Positions 45,010 to 54,359 of a stretch of DNA of 64,000 nt are shown here, piece after piece. This DNA comes from Weissella viridescens (GTDB lineage: Bacteria; Bacillota; Bacilli; Lactobacillales; Lactobacillaceae): positions 1 to 64,000 of the forward strand of contig NZ_RHGY01000001.1 in NCBI RefSeq assembly GCF_003862435.1. The letters are read 5' to 3'. Positions within the stretch are counted from its first letter, which is position 1. Every line of letters starts with the position of its first letter. Below the pieces are notes generated by a model. It did not search any database, was not told the origin of the DNA, and was given only the letters and a program-made list of their open reading frames with translations. Position numbers and translations under genes: made by a program.

Positions 45010-46206
45010 ATGAATAAAAGAATTGGGAAATTGCTGTCAGTAACCGGATGTGCCTGGTTATTTGATGCAATGGACGTCGGACTGTTGTCATTTATTTTAG
45101 TGGCAGTTCAAAAAGATTGGGGATTATCTCAAGTTCAAGTGGGTTGGATTGGTTCAGTCAATTCAATCGGGTTGGCGATTGGGGCAGTTGTCTTTGGTGC
45201 CTTAGCTGACACTAAGGGACGTAAGCTAATGTTAATGGTGACATTGCTGACTTTTTCCATTGCGACAGGGTTGTCGGCGTTTGCGACCGGCTATATCATG
45301 TTCATGATCTTACGTTTCTTCGTTGGATTAGGACTTGGTGGAGAATTACCAGTTGCATCAACTTTGGTAGCCGAACGCGTACCGAATAATATTCGCGGAC
45401 GTGTGATTGTGTTGCTTGAAAGTTTTTGGGCTGTGGGGTGGTTAGTAGCCAGTTTGCTAGCGTACTTCGTAATCCCTAAGTATGGATGGCGCATTACGTT
45501 GATTATTGCATCATTAACAGCCTTTTATGTGTTAGTTTTGCGACGTCATCTGCCTGATGATGAAGATAGCGTTAAAGAAACAACGCATGCGGATAGCATT
45601 AGTATTGCACAACGCTTTAAGATGCTCTTCCAAGGTGAATATCGTAAGCAAACCATCATGTTGTGGATTGTATGGTTCATGATTATGTTCTCATACTACG
45701 GTATCTTCCTTTGGCTACCTAACGTCTTGATTGGTAAGGGCTTCAGCATGGTGAATAGTTTCGGTTATGTTGTTATCATGACCTTGGCACAATTACCAGG
45801 GTACTTTACCGCAGCTTGGTTAGTTGAAAAGTGGGGGCGTAAGTCTGTTTTGGCGTTGTTCTTAACTGGAACTGCCATTAGTGCTTTCGCATTTGGGTTT
45901 GCAACAACACTTCCAATGGTTTTGATCTCTGGAATGTTACTTTCATTCTTTAACTTGGGAGCATGGGGTGTTCTTTACGCTTACACACCAGAACTTTATC
46001 CAGCATCAGTTCGTGCAACAGCGAATGGGGCGGCCGAAGGATTCGGTCGTTTAGGTGGTATTCTTGGACCGCTAGCAATCGGAATCTTCTTGAGTCACAA
46101 CATGTCTTTCGTAGGCATCTTCAGTGTCTTCAGTATTGCGATTGTGATTGCGGTAATTGCCATCCTAACTTTGGGACACGAAACACGCGGTGTCGAATTA
46201 GATTAA
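45010..46206 (+). CDS. niaP: Niacin transporter NiaP (MFS)
   Basis: A 398-residue major facilitator with 12 predicted helices. GCAWLFDAMDVGLLSFIL, GALADTKGRKLMLMVTLL and LRFFVGLGLGGELPVAS are the NiaP/sugar-porter-like signatures. It imports nicotinic acid or nicotinamide for NAD salvage. AGGAG precedes the start. Position behind NiaR boxes is strong support. Confidence 0.92.
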   Translation: MNKRIGKLLSVTGCAWLFDAMDVGLLSFILVAVQKDWGLSQVQVGWIGSVNSIGLAIGAVVFGALADTKGRKLMLMVTLLTFSIATGLSAFATGYIMFMILRFFVGLGLGGELPVASTLVAERVPNNIRGRVIVLLESFWAVGWLVASLLAYFVIPKYGWRITLIIASLTAFYVLVLRRHLPDDEDSVKETTHADSISIAQRFKMLFQGEYRKQTIMLWIVWFMIMFSYYGIFLWLPNVLIGKGFSMVNSFGYVVIMTLAQLPGYFTAAWLVEKWGRKSVLALFLTGTAISAFAFGFATTLPMVLISGMLLSFFNLGAWGVLYAYTPELYPASVRATANGAAEGFGRLGGILGPLAIGIFLSHNMSFVGIFSVFSIAIVIAVIAILTLGHETRGVELD

Positions 46207-46207
46207 A

Positions 46208-46250
46208 TTAAAAAAGCAGCGATGTTCTAGTTTGAACGTCGCTGCTTTTT
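46208..46250. terminator. Bidirectional terminator between niaP and the GT51 gene
   Basis: AAAAAAGCAGCGATGTTC / GAACGTCGCTGCTTTTT stem. Confidence 0.9.
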
Positions 46251-46258
46251 ATTTGGCT

Positions 46259-46999
46259 TTAATTTGGCTTTACAAGACCGTGTTGAATATCAGTTTTAGT
46301 TGCTTGGGTGTACTGACTCTCGGAAATCTCGCCATTATTGAACATTGAAAGTAACACAATGTTCCGCCGTTCCTTAACGGTGCTTGGATTCGTATACAAG
46401 TTGTAAATAGCGGGGCTTTGTCCCAATCCCGCTATGGTTGCTTGTTGATCTAAGCTAAGGGCTTTCAGTGGCTTTTGGTAGTAGAACTGTGAAATTGTTT
46501 CAGCGCCATAGCGATTATAACCTTCATAAATTTTATTCACGTAGAATTCAAAAATTTGATTCTTTGGATAAACTTGGTTGAGGTGATAAGCCAGATAGAG
46601 TTCTTGAATCTTACGTTTTGGTGTTGGCTCTGCGTCATTTTTAAAGGCGGTCAATTTAACCAGCTGTTGGGTAATTGATGAGCCACCACGGCCAACTCCC
46701 TGACCAAAGGCGGCCTTAATATTACTTTCAATTAATGCTTTAACCCCATCAGAATTAATCCCATTATTGGTTTCAAAGGTCGCATCTTCAGTTGATACCA
46801 CGGCTTGTCGGTAACGTTGTGGAATGTCAGCTGATTTAATATAGATTTGTTCACCCTCGGGGTTGGCTTTTTCTTTTAGTTGAGCGGTTGTAATCGTGGG
46901 TGCATCATCAATCGTAATCCAAACATAGATTCCGCCGGCAACGATTGCTAAAACGAAAAGTAAGAGTAGTAATTTAAATAGTCGTTTAATCATCCGCAT
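46259..46999 (-). CDS. Monofunctional peptidoglycan glycosyltransferase (GT51)
   Basis: Polymerises lipid II into glycan strands. The 246-residue protein has one N-terminal membrane anchor and a GT51 domain only, no penicillin-binding domain. Motifs are VSTEDATFETNNGI (normally ED..F..H.G, so His is Asn here), GRGGSSITQQLVKLT, KRKIQELYLAYHL and YVNKIYEGYNRYGAE. The acidic catalytic residue of the first motif is kept. Confidence 0.9.
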   Translation of the reverse strand: MRMIKRLFKLLLLLFVLAIVAGGIYVWITIDDAPTITTAQLKEKANPEGEQIYIKSADIPQRYRQAVVSTEDATFETNNGINSDGVKALIESNIKAAFGQGVGRGGSSITQQLVKLTAFKNDAEPTPKRKIQELYLAYHLNQVYPKNQIFEFYVNKIYEGYNRYGAETISQFYYQKPLKALSLDQQATIAGLGQSPAIYNLYTNPSTVKERRNIVLLSMFNNGEISESQYTQATKTDIQHGLVKPN

Positions 47000-47135
47000 G
47001 GTGAAATCCCTTCATTTTTAATCGATAATTTGCTTACAATTTATCATAACTTTTTTGTTCGACATTTTAAAGGGAAAACCTATGTTAGAATAGGACTTAA
47101 CAAATATGTAAGAAAGTGAATTTTTTGTAGAACGA

Positions 47136-48566
47136 ATGCCAGAGTATAAAAAGAAAACATACAGTCAAAATCAACGAAATGCTAAGTCAAACCAAAAGCA
47201 AAACCAAGACGTGCAAGTGGAGGTGGGTGACAAACTCCTCATTACCATTAAGCGTCTCGGTATCAATGGGGAAGGTATCGGATATTATAAGCGTAAGATT
47301 ACATTTATCCCCAATGCTTTGCCTGGTGAAGTGGTTGATGTTGTCGTAACCGCGGTGAATCCTAAGTTTATTGAAGCTAAGATTCGCAAGTTTAAACAAA
47401 AGTCACCTGATCGGATCGAACCGCTAGATAACCAGGAAGTGGGCGGGACTGAGTTAGGTCACTTACGTTATGAAAAACAACTAGAATTTAAGCAAGATGT
47501 GATTCGCCAAGCCTTGGAAAAATACCGCCCACGCGGTTATGAGGATTATGATTTGCGTCCAACAATCGGTATGGACGATCCAACGGGATACCGAAATAAG
47601 GCGCAGTTCCCAATTCGCCAACAAGGTGATCACCTTGCTGTAGGGATGTATAAGCCTAATTCACACGAATTAGTTGATCTTCCTGAGATTTCAACGCAAC
47701 ATCCTGCAACCTTGAAAGTTGTGCGGACAGTTCGTGATATCTTAGAAGAGTTAGAAGTGCCCATCTATGATGAAAAGCAAAATTCTGGAATCGTGAAGAC
47801 TTTGATTGCACGAGTTTCTGAATCAACGGGGGATGTGCAATTAACGCTCGTTACAAATTCACAAAAGCTACCAAAAGCACGTCAAATCATTGAACGCATT
47901 AATGCAGAATTACCTGAAGTGGTTTCTATTGACCAAAATATCAATAAGGGTAAGACATCATTGGTTTGGGGTGAAGAGACAAAGCATTTGTGGGGTGCCG
48001 ATTATATTACGGAGACCATCAATGGTAAGCAATTTATGCTTTCACCACGTGCCTTTTTGCAATTGAACCCAAAGCAAACAGAACGCCTTTACCAAGAAGC
48101 CATTAAGGCGCTTGATTTGACGCATGCTGATAAGTTGGTCGACGCGTATTCAGGTGTTGGAACAATTGGACTATCATTAGCGGACCAAGCTGGTGAAGTA
48201 CGCGGCATGGATACAGTCGCTGATGCCGTGTATGATGCCAATGAAAATGCTGAAGCGAACGAAATTGAAAATGCTGACTATTTCGTTGGAGAAGCTGAAG
48301 TTTTGATTCCCGAATGGGCAGATCAAGGTTGGGTTGCAGATGCTATGGTCGTTGATCCACCACGTACTGGACTTGGTGAAGCTTTGCGTGACACCATTTT
48401 GGATACTGAACCAGAAAAGTTGGTCTACATCTCATGTAACGCCTCAACATTGGCACGAGACCTGGAAGATTTGACTGAAGTTTATGATGTGGATTACATT
48501 CAATCAATTGATATGTTCCCACAAACAGCACGTTGGGAAGGAATTGTTAAATTCACCCGACGTTAA
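47136..48566 (+). CDS. 23S rRNA (uracil-5-)-methyltransferase, RlmD/RumA family
   Basis: A 476-residue protein with an N-terminal TRAM domain (GDKLLITIKRLGINGEGIGYY), an SAM-binding segment LVDAYSGVGTIGL, and catalytic SCNAST and DPPRTGLG motifs. It makes 5-methyluridine in 23S rRNA, though tRNA activity in this family is also known. The ribosome site is weak. The stop is followed at once by a parS-like site. Confidence 0.92.
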   Translation: MPEYKKKTYSQNQRNAKSNQKQNQDVQVEVGDKLLITIKRLGINGEGIGYYKRKITFIPNALPGEVVDVVVTAVNPKFIEAKIRKFKQKSPDRIEPLDNQEVGGTELGHLRYEKQLEFKQDVIRQALEKYRPRGYEDYDLRPTIGMDDPTGYRNKAQFPIRQQGDHLAVGMYKPNSHELVDLPEISTQHPATLKVVRTVRDILEELEVPIYDEKQNSGIVKTLIARVSESTGDVQLTLVTNSQKLPKARQIIERINAELPEVVSIDQNINKGKTSLVWGEETKHLWGADYITETINGKQFMLSPRAFLQLNPKQTERLYQEAIKALDLTHADKLVDAYSGVGTIGLSLADQAGEVRGMDTVADAVYDANENAEANEIENADYFVGEAEVLIPEWADQGWVADAMVVDPPRTGLGEALRDTILDTEPEKLVYISCNASTLARDLEDLTEVYDVDYIQSIDMFPQTARWEGIVKFTRR

Positions 48567-48582
48567 TGTTCCATGTGAAACA
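48567..48582 (+). other. parS-like site after the rlmD-like gene
   Basis: TGTTCCATGTGAAACA, one mismatch (CATGTG for CACGTG) to the ParB parS consensus. Confidence 0.65.
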
Positions 48583-48583
48583 A

Positions 48584-48620
48584 AAACCGCAGACGTTGTA
48601 CATAAACGTCTGCGGTTTTT
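48584..48620. terminator. Bidirectional terminator
   Basis: AAAACCGCAGACGTT / AAACGTCTGCGGTTTTT, between the rlmD-like and sirtuin-like genes. Confidence 0.92.
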
Positions 48621-48626
48621 ACTGTC

Positions 48627-49313
48627 TTATTGACGCAACCACTCTGTGATGTCAGTTGTAATTTGCGTGACAGGTACATTATTTTGGAGGGGATGCACAG
48701 GTTCTTGATTAATAACAAAGATGTGTTCCAATTGTTTGGCCCACAAAGTAAGTTGGTTCACGGGTGAAACGTTTAGCCGCGTGCCCACGACGATGACATT
48801 TTTGGCGGATTGCATCCAAGTTAATGCTTGGTCCATACCTTTAACGTTTTCGCCATAGAAGACAATATCAGGCCGAATCATCGGATTATCCGGAGTATGT
48901 GGGAGATGTTGATATTCAGTTTCTGTCATGGCGACGGGGTTTCCAGCACGATCAATAAATCGATCAATTGAGCCATGAATTTTTAAAAGATGATCTTCTT
49001 CAATGTGGGCTTGTTCCAAAAGATTATCAATATTTTGACTGATGACTCGTACACCTATCTGATGGCTTAAATCTGCAATCCACGCATGTCCTAAATTTGG
49101 TTGGGCGTTCTGATTCATTAAATATTTAGCCATGAAGTCATGTTGTTCCCAAAAATGTTGATAATAAGCCTCATGACTGAGCAGAGCAGTTGTATCGAAT
49201 TTCTTTTGTAGACTAGCGAAATCTTGAATCCCTGAAGCTGTTGAAAGACCAGCTCCAACGATAAAGACAGTCGGATTGTTCTTGATGATTGCTTCCATTT
49301 CATTGCGTTGCAT
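48627..49313 (-). CDS. Sir2-like protein lacking the zinc cysteines
   Basis: A 228-residue Rossmann-fold sirtuin. NAD-binding GAGLSTASGIQDF, SQNIDNLLEQAH, catalytic-His region KIHGSI and RPDIVFYGE and GTRLNVSP are recognisable. The zinc ribbon Cys pairs are absent, the whole protein has no Cys at all. It may be an NAD-dependent deacylase, an ADP-ribosyltransferase or an NAD-hydrolysing relative. The ATG at 49313 is preferred; the upstream GTG at 49355 has no ribosome site. Confidence 0.78.
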   Translation of the reverse strand: MQRNEMEAIIKNNPTVFIVGAGLSTASGIQDFASLQKKFDTTALLSHEAYYQHFWEQHDFMAKYLMNQNAQPNLGHAWIADLSHQIGVRVISQNIDNLLEQAHIEEDHLLKIHGSIDRFIDRAGNPVAMTETEYQHLPHTPDNPMIRPDIVFYGENVKGMDQALTWMQSAKNVIVVGTRLNVSPVNQLTLWAKQLEHIFVINQEPVHPLQNNVPVTQITTDITEWLRQ

Positions 49314-49497
49314 AACGGAACCCCACTTTTTTATAATTGATGTGAATTGTTTCACTAAAGGTGTTGAAGTTTTTAAAATACGGCGTTAACATAGTAAATG
49401 GAATTGATAATGTTTTCACAATATCAAAAGAGGAATGAATTTATTCATACTAACGCTTTAAATTAATCATAACACTAAAATATTGGAGGATTGGGAA

Positions 49498-50379
49498 ATG
49501 ACATATCAAAACGTTACTGTAGTTGGTGGAGGAACCCTTGGTTCTCAAATTGCATTTATGACTGCTTTTGCGGGTAAGGATACGAAGATTTGGGGTCGTT
49601 CAGAAGGTTCACTTGATCGCGCCAAGACACGTGTTGCACGTTGGGAAGAAGAAGTGAAGGACTATTACCAAGCATCAGATGCTGAAATTGAAGCGACCCG
49701 TGAACACCTAACTTATACAACTTCATTGAAAGATGCTTTAGCTGGTGCTGATTTGGTCATTGAAGCCCTACCAGAAAACGAAGCAACGAAGGATGACTTC
49801 TACGAGAAGTTTGCGAAGTTGGCTGATCCTGACACAGTGATTGTGACAAATTCATCAACGATGATGCCTTCACAATTTGCTGATAAGACTGGTCGCCCAG
49901 ATAAGTTCTTAGGTTACCACTTTGCTAATGAAATTTGGAAGAAGAACACAGCCGAAGTGATGTCAGGTCCTGAAACCGATCCAGCATTGCCTGAGACACT
50001 GGAAGAATTCTCACGTGAAATCAAGATGGTGCCAATCATGGTTAAGAAGGAACAACCAGGTTATGTTTTGAATTCATTGCTTGTGCCTTTTTTGGATGCC
50101 GCAACAGATCTATTTGTTAAGGATGTTGCAGATCCAGAAACGGTTGATAAGACTTGGATGATTGCTACGGGGGCACCAATGGGTCCATTTGCCATCATGG
50201 ACTTAGTTGGTTTGAATACGATGTATGAAATTAACAATGGCCGTCCTGATGAAAAGAGTCAACTTGCGGCTAAGAAGATCAAAGAGCGTATTGACCAAGG
50301 TCTCATTGGACAAGAATCTGGCAAGGGATTCTACACGTATCCAAATCCAGCCTACCTTGAAGAAGACTTTTTGAATTAA
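49498..50379 (+). CDS. 3-hydroxyacyl-CoA dehydrogenase family protein
   Basis: A 293-residue NAD-dependent dehydrogenase. Rossmann VTVVGGGTLGSQIAFMTAFAG, active-site LGYHFANEIWK (normally GxHFFNP) and C-terminal domain LNSLLVPFLDAATDLF. The substrate may be 3-hydroxybutyryl-CoA or another short hydroxy acid. GGAGG precedes the ATG at 49498; a TTG at 49483 is also in frame. A hairpin (50391-50429) with T8 ends the unit. Confidence 0.85.
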   Translation: MTYQNVTVVGGGTLGSQIAFMTAFAGKDTKIWGRSEGSLDRAKTRVARWEEEVKDYYQASDAEIEATREHLTYTTSLKDALAGADLVIEALPENEATKDDFYEKFAKLADPDTVIVTNSSTMMPSQFADKTGRPDKFLGYHFANEIWKKNTAEVMSGPETDPALPETLEEFSREIKMVPIMVKKEQPGYVLNSLLVPFLDAATDLFVKDVADPETVDKTWMIATGAPMGPFAIMDLVGLNTMYEINNGRPDEKSQLAAKKIKERIDQGLIGQESGKGFYTYPNPAYLEEDFLN

Positions 50380-50390
50380 TCGAAACAAAA

Positions 50391-50429
50391 GAAGTTGAGA
50401 CAACCATGAGTGTTGTTTCATCTTTTTTT
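50391..50429 (+). terminator. Terminator after the hydroxyacyl-CoA dehydrogenase gene
   Basis: GAAGTTGAGACAAC / GTTGTTTCATC stem (with G-U pairs) and T7. Confidence 0.75.
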
Positions 50430-50508
50430 ATGCTATTATATTGTTTGGGAGCATAGTTATATATTTTCGTTAATATTTAATTGTATGAAAACGGGGTGTT
50501 TTTGGTAT

Positions 50509-51081
50509 ATGTCCAAGGTTAATCAGGTACAGATTTTTCAGGCGGCACGTGAAGTGTTAGATGAGAAAGGGTACGAAAAAGCGCGCTTAGCAGATGTTGC
50601 ACGTAAGTTAGATATTTCATCCGCTGCGCTGTACAAACATTTTAAAAATAAAGAAGATTTGTTTGAGGGAACATTGATTGATTGGTTAAATATGATTGAT
50701 GAACCATTGTTTGCGGCAAACGAACGTGCGAAACCGGCTGAACGTGATCGCGCCCTCCATGATTGGATGTGGCTCCTATCGTCACGCCGTCAGGAATATT
50801 TTTTTGAAGAGCCTGAGCTCACCAAACTATATAAAGAAGTTCTAGAACGTAATCATGAATTGTTAAATCCGCGATTGGTGGCTTTTTCTGAAGTCGTTGA
50901 GAATATTATGGCGTGGGATACGTTCCGTCATCAACGTGGGGCAACGATTATGCAGACGTTCGCCATGTTTTATCATCCATATTTCGTCAATATGTGGAAA
51001 GATCCATTACTTAAAACCTTATTTGAATCGACTTGGTTGGAAATTAATCCAATTTTAGCTGATACGCAAACTGAAACATAA
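50509..51081 (+). CDS. TetR-family transcriptional regulator
   Basis: A 190-residue regulator: TetR HTH at residues 8-52 (ADVARKLDISSAALYKHFKNKEDLF), ligand domain afterward with several Trp. I chose the ATG at 50509; an ATG at 50485 is possible, but neither has a strong ribosome site. Targets are not evident from the window. Confidence 0.86.
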   Translation: MSKVNQVQIFQAAREVLDEKGYEKARLADVARKLDISSAALYKHFKNKEDLFEGTLIDWLNMIDEPLFAANERAKPAERDRALHDWMWLLSSRRQEYFFEEPELTKLYKEVLERNHELLNPRLVAFSEVVENIMAWDTFRHQRGATIMQTFAMFYHPYFVNMWKDPLLKTLFESTWLEINPILADTQTET

Positions 51082-51083
51082 GT

Positions 51084-51117
51084 AAAACCGGTGTCAGAAT
51101 AACTGATGCCGGTTTTT
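51084..51117 (+). terminator. Terminator after the TetR gene
   Basis: AAAACCGGTGTCA / TGATGCCGGTTTTT stem-loop. Confidence 0.9.
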
Positions 51118-51213
51118 GTGATAAAATGGATGCAAAAGCACGGAACTTTTTACGGTAATTTGAGATTGAAGACACATTTAAACGTAATGCTGACCAAAGA
51201 AGTGAGGAAAACA

Positions 51214-51810
51214 ATGACTAAACCAAAACTATTCTTGGATATGGATAATGTTCTTGTAGACACATTACCAGTGTTAAATGCACAAAATATGAAGACAGAA
51301 ATGGTGGCTAAGCCGGATCAAATCCCAGGGATTTTTAAAAACCTACCACCAGTTGATGGTGCAGTTGAAGCGGTTAAAGTTTTATCTGAAGACTATGAGA
51401 TGTATATCTTATCAACGGCCCCTTGGAATAATCCGAGTGCGTGGCAAGATAAACTCATTTGGTTGCAAAAGTATTTTGGGATGGATGAAACAAATCCATT
51501 CTATAAGCGTGTTGTGATGGCCCATGATAAAGGGCTAGTGCATGGGACGGGTGGTATTCTAGTTGATGATCGTCCATATCATGGGGCTAGTGCATGGGAT
51601 GATGAGAGCACGGATAGTTTTTGGTTGCAGTATGGTTTTGATGCCAAGTTAGTTTGGTCAAATGAATTGGTGCATTTCTTACAAGCGGTGGCACAAGCAT
51701 ACACGGATACGCAAAATATTCGCGCGGCTATTGAAGAAGTGAACCAACAAACCCAATATCACTTGCACGGTGATAAAGAATCATTTGAAAAAGCAAGTTG
51801 GGAAAAATAG
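51214..51810 (+). CDS. 5'(3')-deoxyribonucleotidase-like HAD phosphatase
   Basis: A 198-residue HAD hydrolase of the NT5C/deoxyribonucleotidase family. FLDMDNVLVD (catalytic Asp pair), ILSTAPWNN (second motif) and GILVDDRPYHGA (third acidic motif) are visible. The start at 51214 follows GAGG. It likely removes phosphate from deoxynucleotide monophosphates. Confidence 0.87.
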   Translation: MTKPKLFLDMDNVLVDTLPVLNAQNMKTEMVAKPDQIPGIFKNLPPVDGAVEAVKVLSEDYEMYILSTAPWNNPSAWQDKLIWLQKYFGMDETNPFYKRVVMAHDKGLVHGTGGILVDDRPYHGASAWDDESTDSFWLQYGFDAKLVWSNELVHFLQAVAQAYTDTQNIRAAIEEVNQQTQYHLHGDKESFEKASWEK

Positions 51811-51818
51811 TCAAAATA

Positions 51819-51853
51819 AAAACCACTTATGCAGATGCATAAGTGGTTTTTTT
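51819..51853 (+). terminator. Terminator after the nucleotidase gene
   Basis: AAAACCACTTATGC / GCATAAGTGGTTTTTTT stem. Confidence 0.92.
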
Positions 51854-51861
51854 AGGTTTAA

Positions 51862-51877
51862 AGTTTCACGTGAAACT
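51862..51877 (+). other. parS-like site (core palindrome)
   Basis: AGTTTCACGTGAAACT contains the full core GTTTCACGTGAAAC; the two outer bases differ from the consensus. Confidence 0.55.
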
Positions 51878-51879
51878 TT

Positions 51880-53763
51880 TTATTTTTGGCGGAGAATCCG
51901 CATTGAATTCAAAACGGCTAAGACAGTGACTCCGACATCGGCGAAAACAGCTTCCCACATGTTGGCTAGGCCGAAAGCACCTAGGAACAAGAAGATGGTT
52001 TTGATTGTAAGGGCGAAGATAATGTTTTGAAGCACAATCTTACGTGTGTACTTGGCAATATTAATGGTCGTCGAAATTCGGCTAGGCTTATCGTCCATGA
52101 TAATCATATCTGCAGCTTCAACAGCAGCATCAGAACCAAGAGCACCCATAGCCATACCGACATCAGCTTGGACAAGTACTGGCGCATCATTGATACCATC
52201 TCCAACGAAAGCAACCTTTTGTGGCTTACCGTTGTTATATTGAATATCAGTAATTTGCGTTACCTTGTCTGCAGGTAAGAGGTTTGTAACAGCTTTATCA
52301 ATGCCTAATTCATTGGCAACGGTTGTTCCAACGGCGTGATTATCACCCGTAAGCATAACAGTCTCTAACCCAAGATCATGAAGTTGGCTAATCGCCTTTT
52401 TGGCATCTGCCTTCGGTTCATCAGCAACGATAATGCTACCCCAGAATTTACCATCAACCGCAACAAGAATTGTGGTTCCAGTTGGATCAAGTTCGACGTT
52501 ATCAATATTTAAATCAGCCATCGCTTTTTCATTACCAACACTAACGTGATGTCCGTTAACGGTGGCTTGAATACCACGACCTGATGTTTCAGTGCTGTCA
52601 GAAATGTGGTATTGACTTAAATCGCCAGTGCAGCTATTAACAATTGAACGTGCGATTGGATGCGTTGAGTTTTGTTCAACGGCAGCAGTATAACCAAGTA
52701 GGTCAGCCTTATTAACGCCATCAGCTGGAATTAATTTGGTCACTGAGAAGCTTCCCTTAGTCAAAGTACCCGTCTTATCAAAGACAACCGTTTTAACATC
52801 GTTTAGGGCTTCTAAGTAATTACTTCCTTTAATGAGGACACCGTTCTTTGATGTTGCACCAAGCCCCGCAAAGAAGGCCAATGGTACTGAAAGCACAAGC
52901 GCACAAGGACATGAGATAACTAGGAAGACTAAGGCACGTTGGACCCAAGTGCTCCAGTCTTGACTAAAGAAGAGGGGTGGGATAATCGCAAGTAAGACGG
53001 CAACCAAGACAATGATTGGGGTATAGATGCGCGCAAACTTCGTGATAAACTTTTCTGTTTCAGCTTTGTGTGTATCTGAGTTTTCAACCAAGTCTAGGAT
53101 CTTGGCAACAGTTGAATCAGTGTACGCATTGGTCACCTCAACTGTTAGGGTTCCATCGATATTAATTGAACCACTGAGAACGTCATCACCAACTGCAACA
53201 CTACGGGGCAATGATTCACCAGTCAGCGCAGCTGTGTTCAAACTTGATTGACCATCGGTAACGACACTATCAACCGGAATCTTTTCACCGGGCTTGATGA
53301 GTAGCGTGTCACCGACTTTAACTTCTTCAGGAGCAACTTGCTTGAACGTATCACCATCTTTGACGTTGGCATATTCAGGTTTAATCGCAACAAGTTCACT
53401 AATTGAACGCTTTGAACGATCAACAGCAGTCGCTTCAATCAATTCTCCAATTTCAAAGAACAACATTACCGCAATTGCTTCAGGATATTGTCCCAAAATA
53501 AGCGCACCAATTGTGGCGATACTCATTAAGGTGTTTTCATCAAAGAAATCACCATGCAAACAGCTTTGGACAGCATGCCAAAGTACGCTTCCGCCGGCTA
53601 ATAGGTAAGCCACTAAGAATAGGGCAATTTGTAAATAGCCACTTGGTAAGATGTAAGCAATAATCCCAAGGACAACACTGGCACCTAGTAGAAGGGCTTT
53701 CTTTTTTTGCTCAGCAGTTAAATGAAATGATGATTGAGGCTTTGTACTTTTTGTATTTTCCAT
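51880..53763 (-). CDS. P1B-type zinc/cadmium-exporting ATPase
   Basis: A 627-residue metal ATPase with no N-terminal metal-binding domain. The membrane CPCALVLSVPL motif (residues 285-295) fits P1B-2 (Zn/Cd/Pb) pumps, DKTGTLT carries the phosphorylated Asp, and TGESLPRSV and GDGINDAP are conserved. It would export Zn or Cd. A CzrA-like repressor gene is divergent and an operator lies in its promoter. Confidence 0.93.
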   Translation of the reverse strand: MENTKSTKPQSSFHLTAEQKKKALLLGASVVLGIIAYILPSGYLQIALFLVAYLLAGGSVLWHAVQSCLHGDFFDENTLMSIATIGALILGQYPEAIAVMLFFEIGELIEATAVDRSKRSISELVAIKPEYANVKDGDTFKQVAPEEVKVGDTLLIKPGEKIPVDSVVTDGQSSLNTAALTGESLPRSVAVGDDVLSGSINIDGTLTVEVTNAYTDSTVAKILDLVENSDTHKAETEKFITKFARIYTPIIVLVAVLLAIIPPLFFSQDWSTWVQRALVFLVISCPCALVLSVPLAFFAGLGATSKNGVLIKGSNYLEALNDVKTVVFDKTGTLTKGSFSVTKLIPADGVNKADLLGYTAAVEQNSTHPIARSIVNSCTGDLSQYHISDSTETSGRGIQATVNGHHVSVGNEKAMADLNIDNVELDPTGTTILVAVDGKFWGSIIVADEPKADAKKAISQLHDLGLETVMLTGDNHAVGTTVANELGIDKAVTNLLPADKVTQITDIQYNNGKPQKVAFVGDGINDAPVLVQADVGMAMGALGSDAAVEAADMIIMDDKPSRISTTINIAKYTRKIVLQNIIFALTIKTIFLFLGAFGLANMWEAVFADVGVTVLAVLNSMRILRQK

Positions 53764-53792
53764 AGGGGGACCTCTTTTATAATGATAGTTTT

Positions 53793-53815
53793 ATATATGA
53801 ATATTTGTTCATGTG
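53793..53815 (-). promoter_or_regulatory. CzrA/SmtB-type operator in the metal ATPase promoter
   Basis: ATATGAATATTTGTTCATGTG holds TGAA-N6-TTCA, the ArsR/SmtB family operator. On the minus strand it lies between TTTACA (-35) and ATATAA (-10), so repressor binding would block the ATPase gene. Confidence 0.82.
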
Positions 53816-53914
53816 TAAAGTTTATCATGTGTTAAATCGCTTTGCAACACTGATTGTGCTAATCTTTTGTTAGTGTGTTAAGATAGATTTATTGATTTCA
53901 AAAGGAGAAATGTG

Positions 53915-54253
53915 ATGCCAGAAGATGTTAATTTAATTCGTGCCGCTGATTTAGATGCAGCCCATGATATTTTTAAATTGCTGAGTAATCCAACGCGTTT
54001 ACAAATTCTCTACATATTAGAACAGCGTTCATTGAATGTGAGTGAAATTGTCAGTCTCTTGGGGATGGAGCAATCAGCAATCTCACATCAACTTGCTCTT
54101 TTACGTGAAGGACATTTGATTCGGACAGAGCGCTCTGGAAAGTCGATCTACTATCGGCTTGATGATCCGCACGTTTTGGATATTATTAATGAAACCCTTG
54201 AGCACGTTGGACATATTGCCAAAGGGGAACCTTGGCAGGCCGATAACGCATAG
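53915..54253 (+). CDS. Zinc-sensing ArsR/SmtB repressor (CzrA-like)
   Basis: A 112-residue winged-helix repressor: LSNPTRLQILYILEQRSLNVSEIVSLLGMEQSAISHQLALLREGHLI (recognition helix MEQSAISHQLALLR). The C-terminal helix carries D-x-H-x10-H-x2-H (DPHVLDIINETLEHVGH), the alpha-5 zinc site of CzrA and SmtB. It lacks the cadmium-type Cys site. Start at 53915 follows AAGGAG. It likely represses the divergent ATPase gene until zinc binds. Confidence 0.93.
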   Translation: MPEDVNLIRAADLDAAHDIFKLLSNPTRLQILYILEQRSLNVSEIVSLLGMEQSAISHQLALLREGHLIRTERSGKSIYYRLDDPHVLDIINETLEHVGHIAKGEPWQADNA

Positions 54254-54286
54254 ACGTTTTAGTTGGGGTTGCTTTAATGTTGTAAC

Positions 54287-54345
54287 AAAAAAACTGTTAA
54301 TTTGTGTTTAGCCAAGGCCGGCGAACAGCAAATTAACAGTTTTTT
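54287..54345. terminator. Bidirectional terminator
   Basis: AAAAAACTGTTAATTTG / CAAATTAACAGTTTTTTT, a 17-bp stem between convergent genes. Confidence 0.92.
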
Positions 54346-54359
54346 TCAATTTGGTTGCA

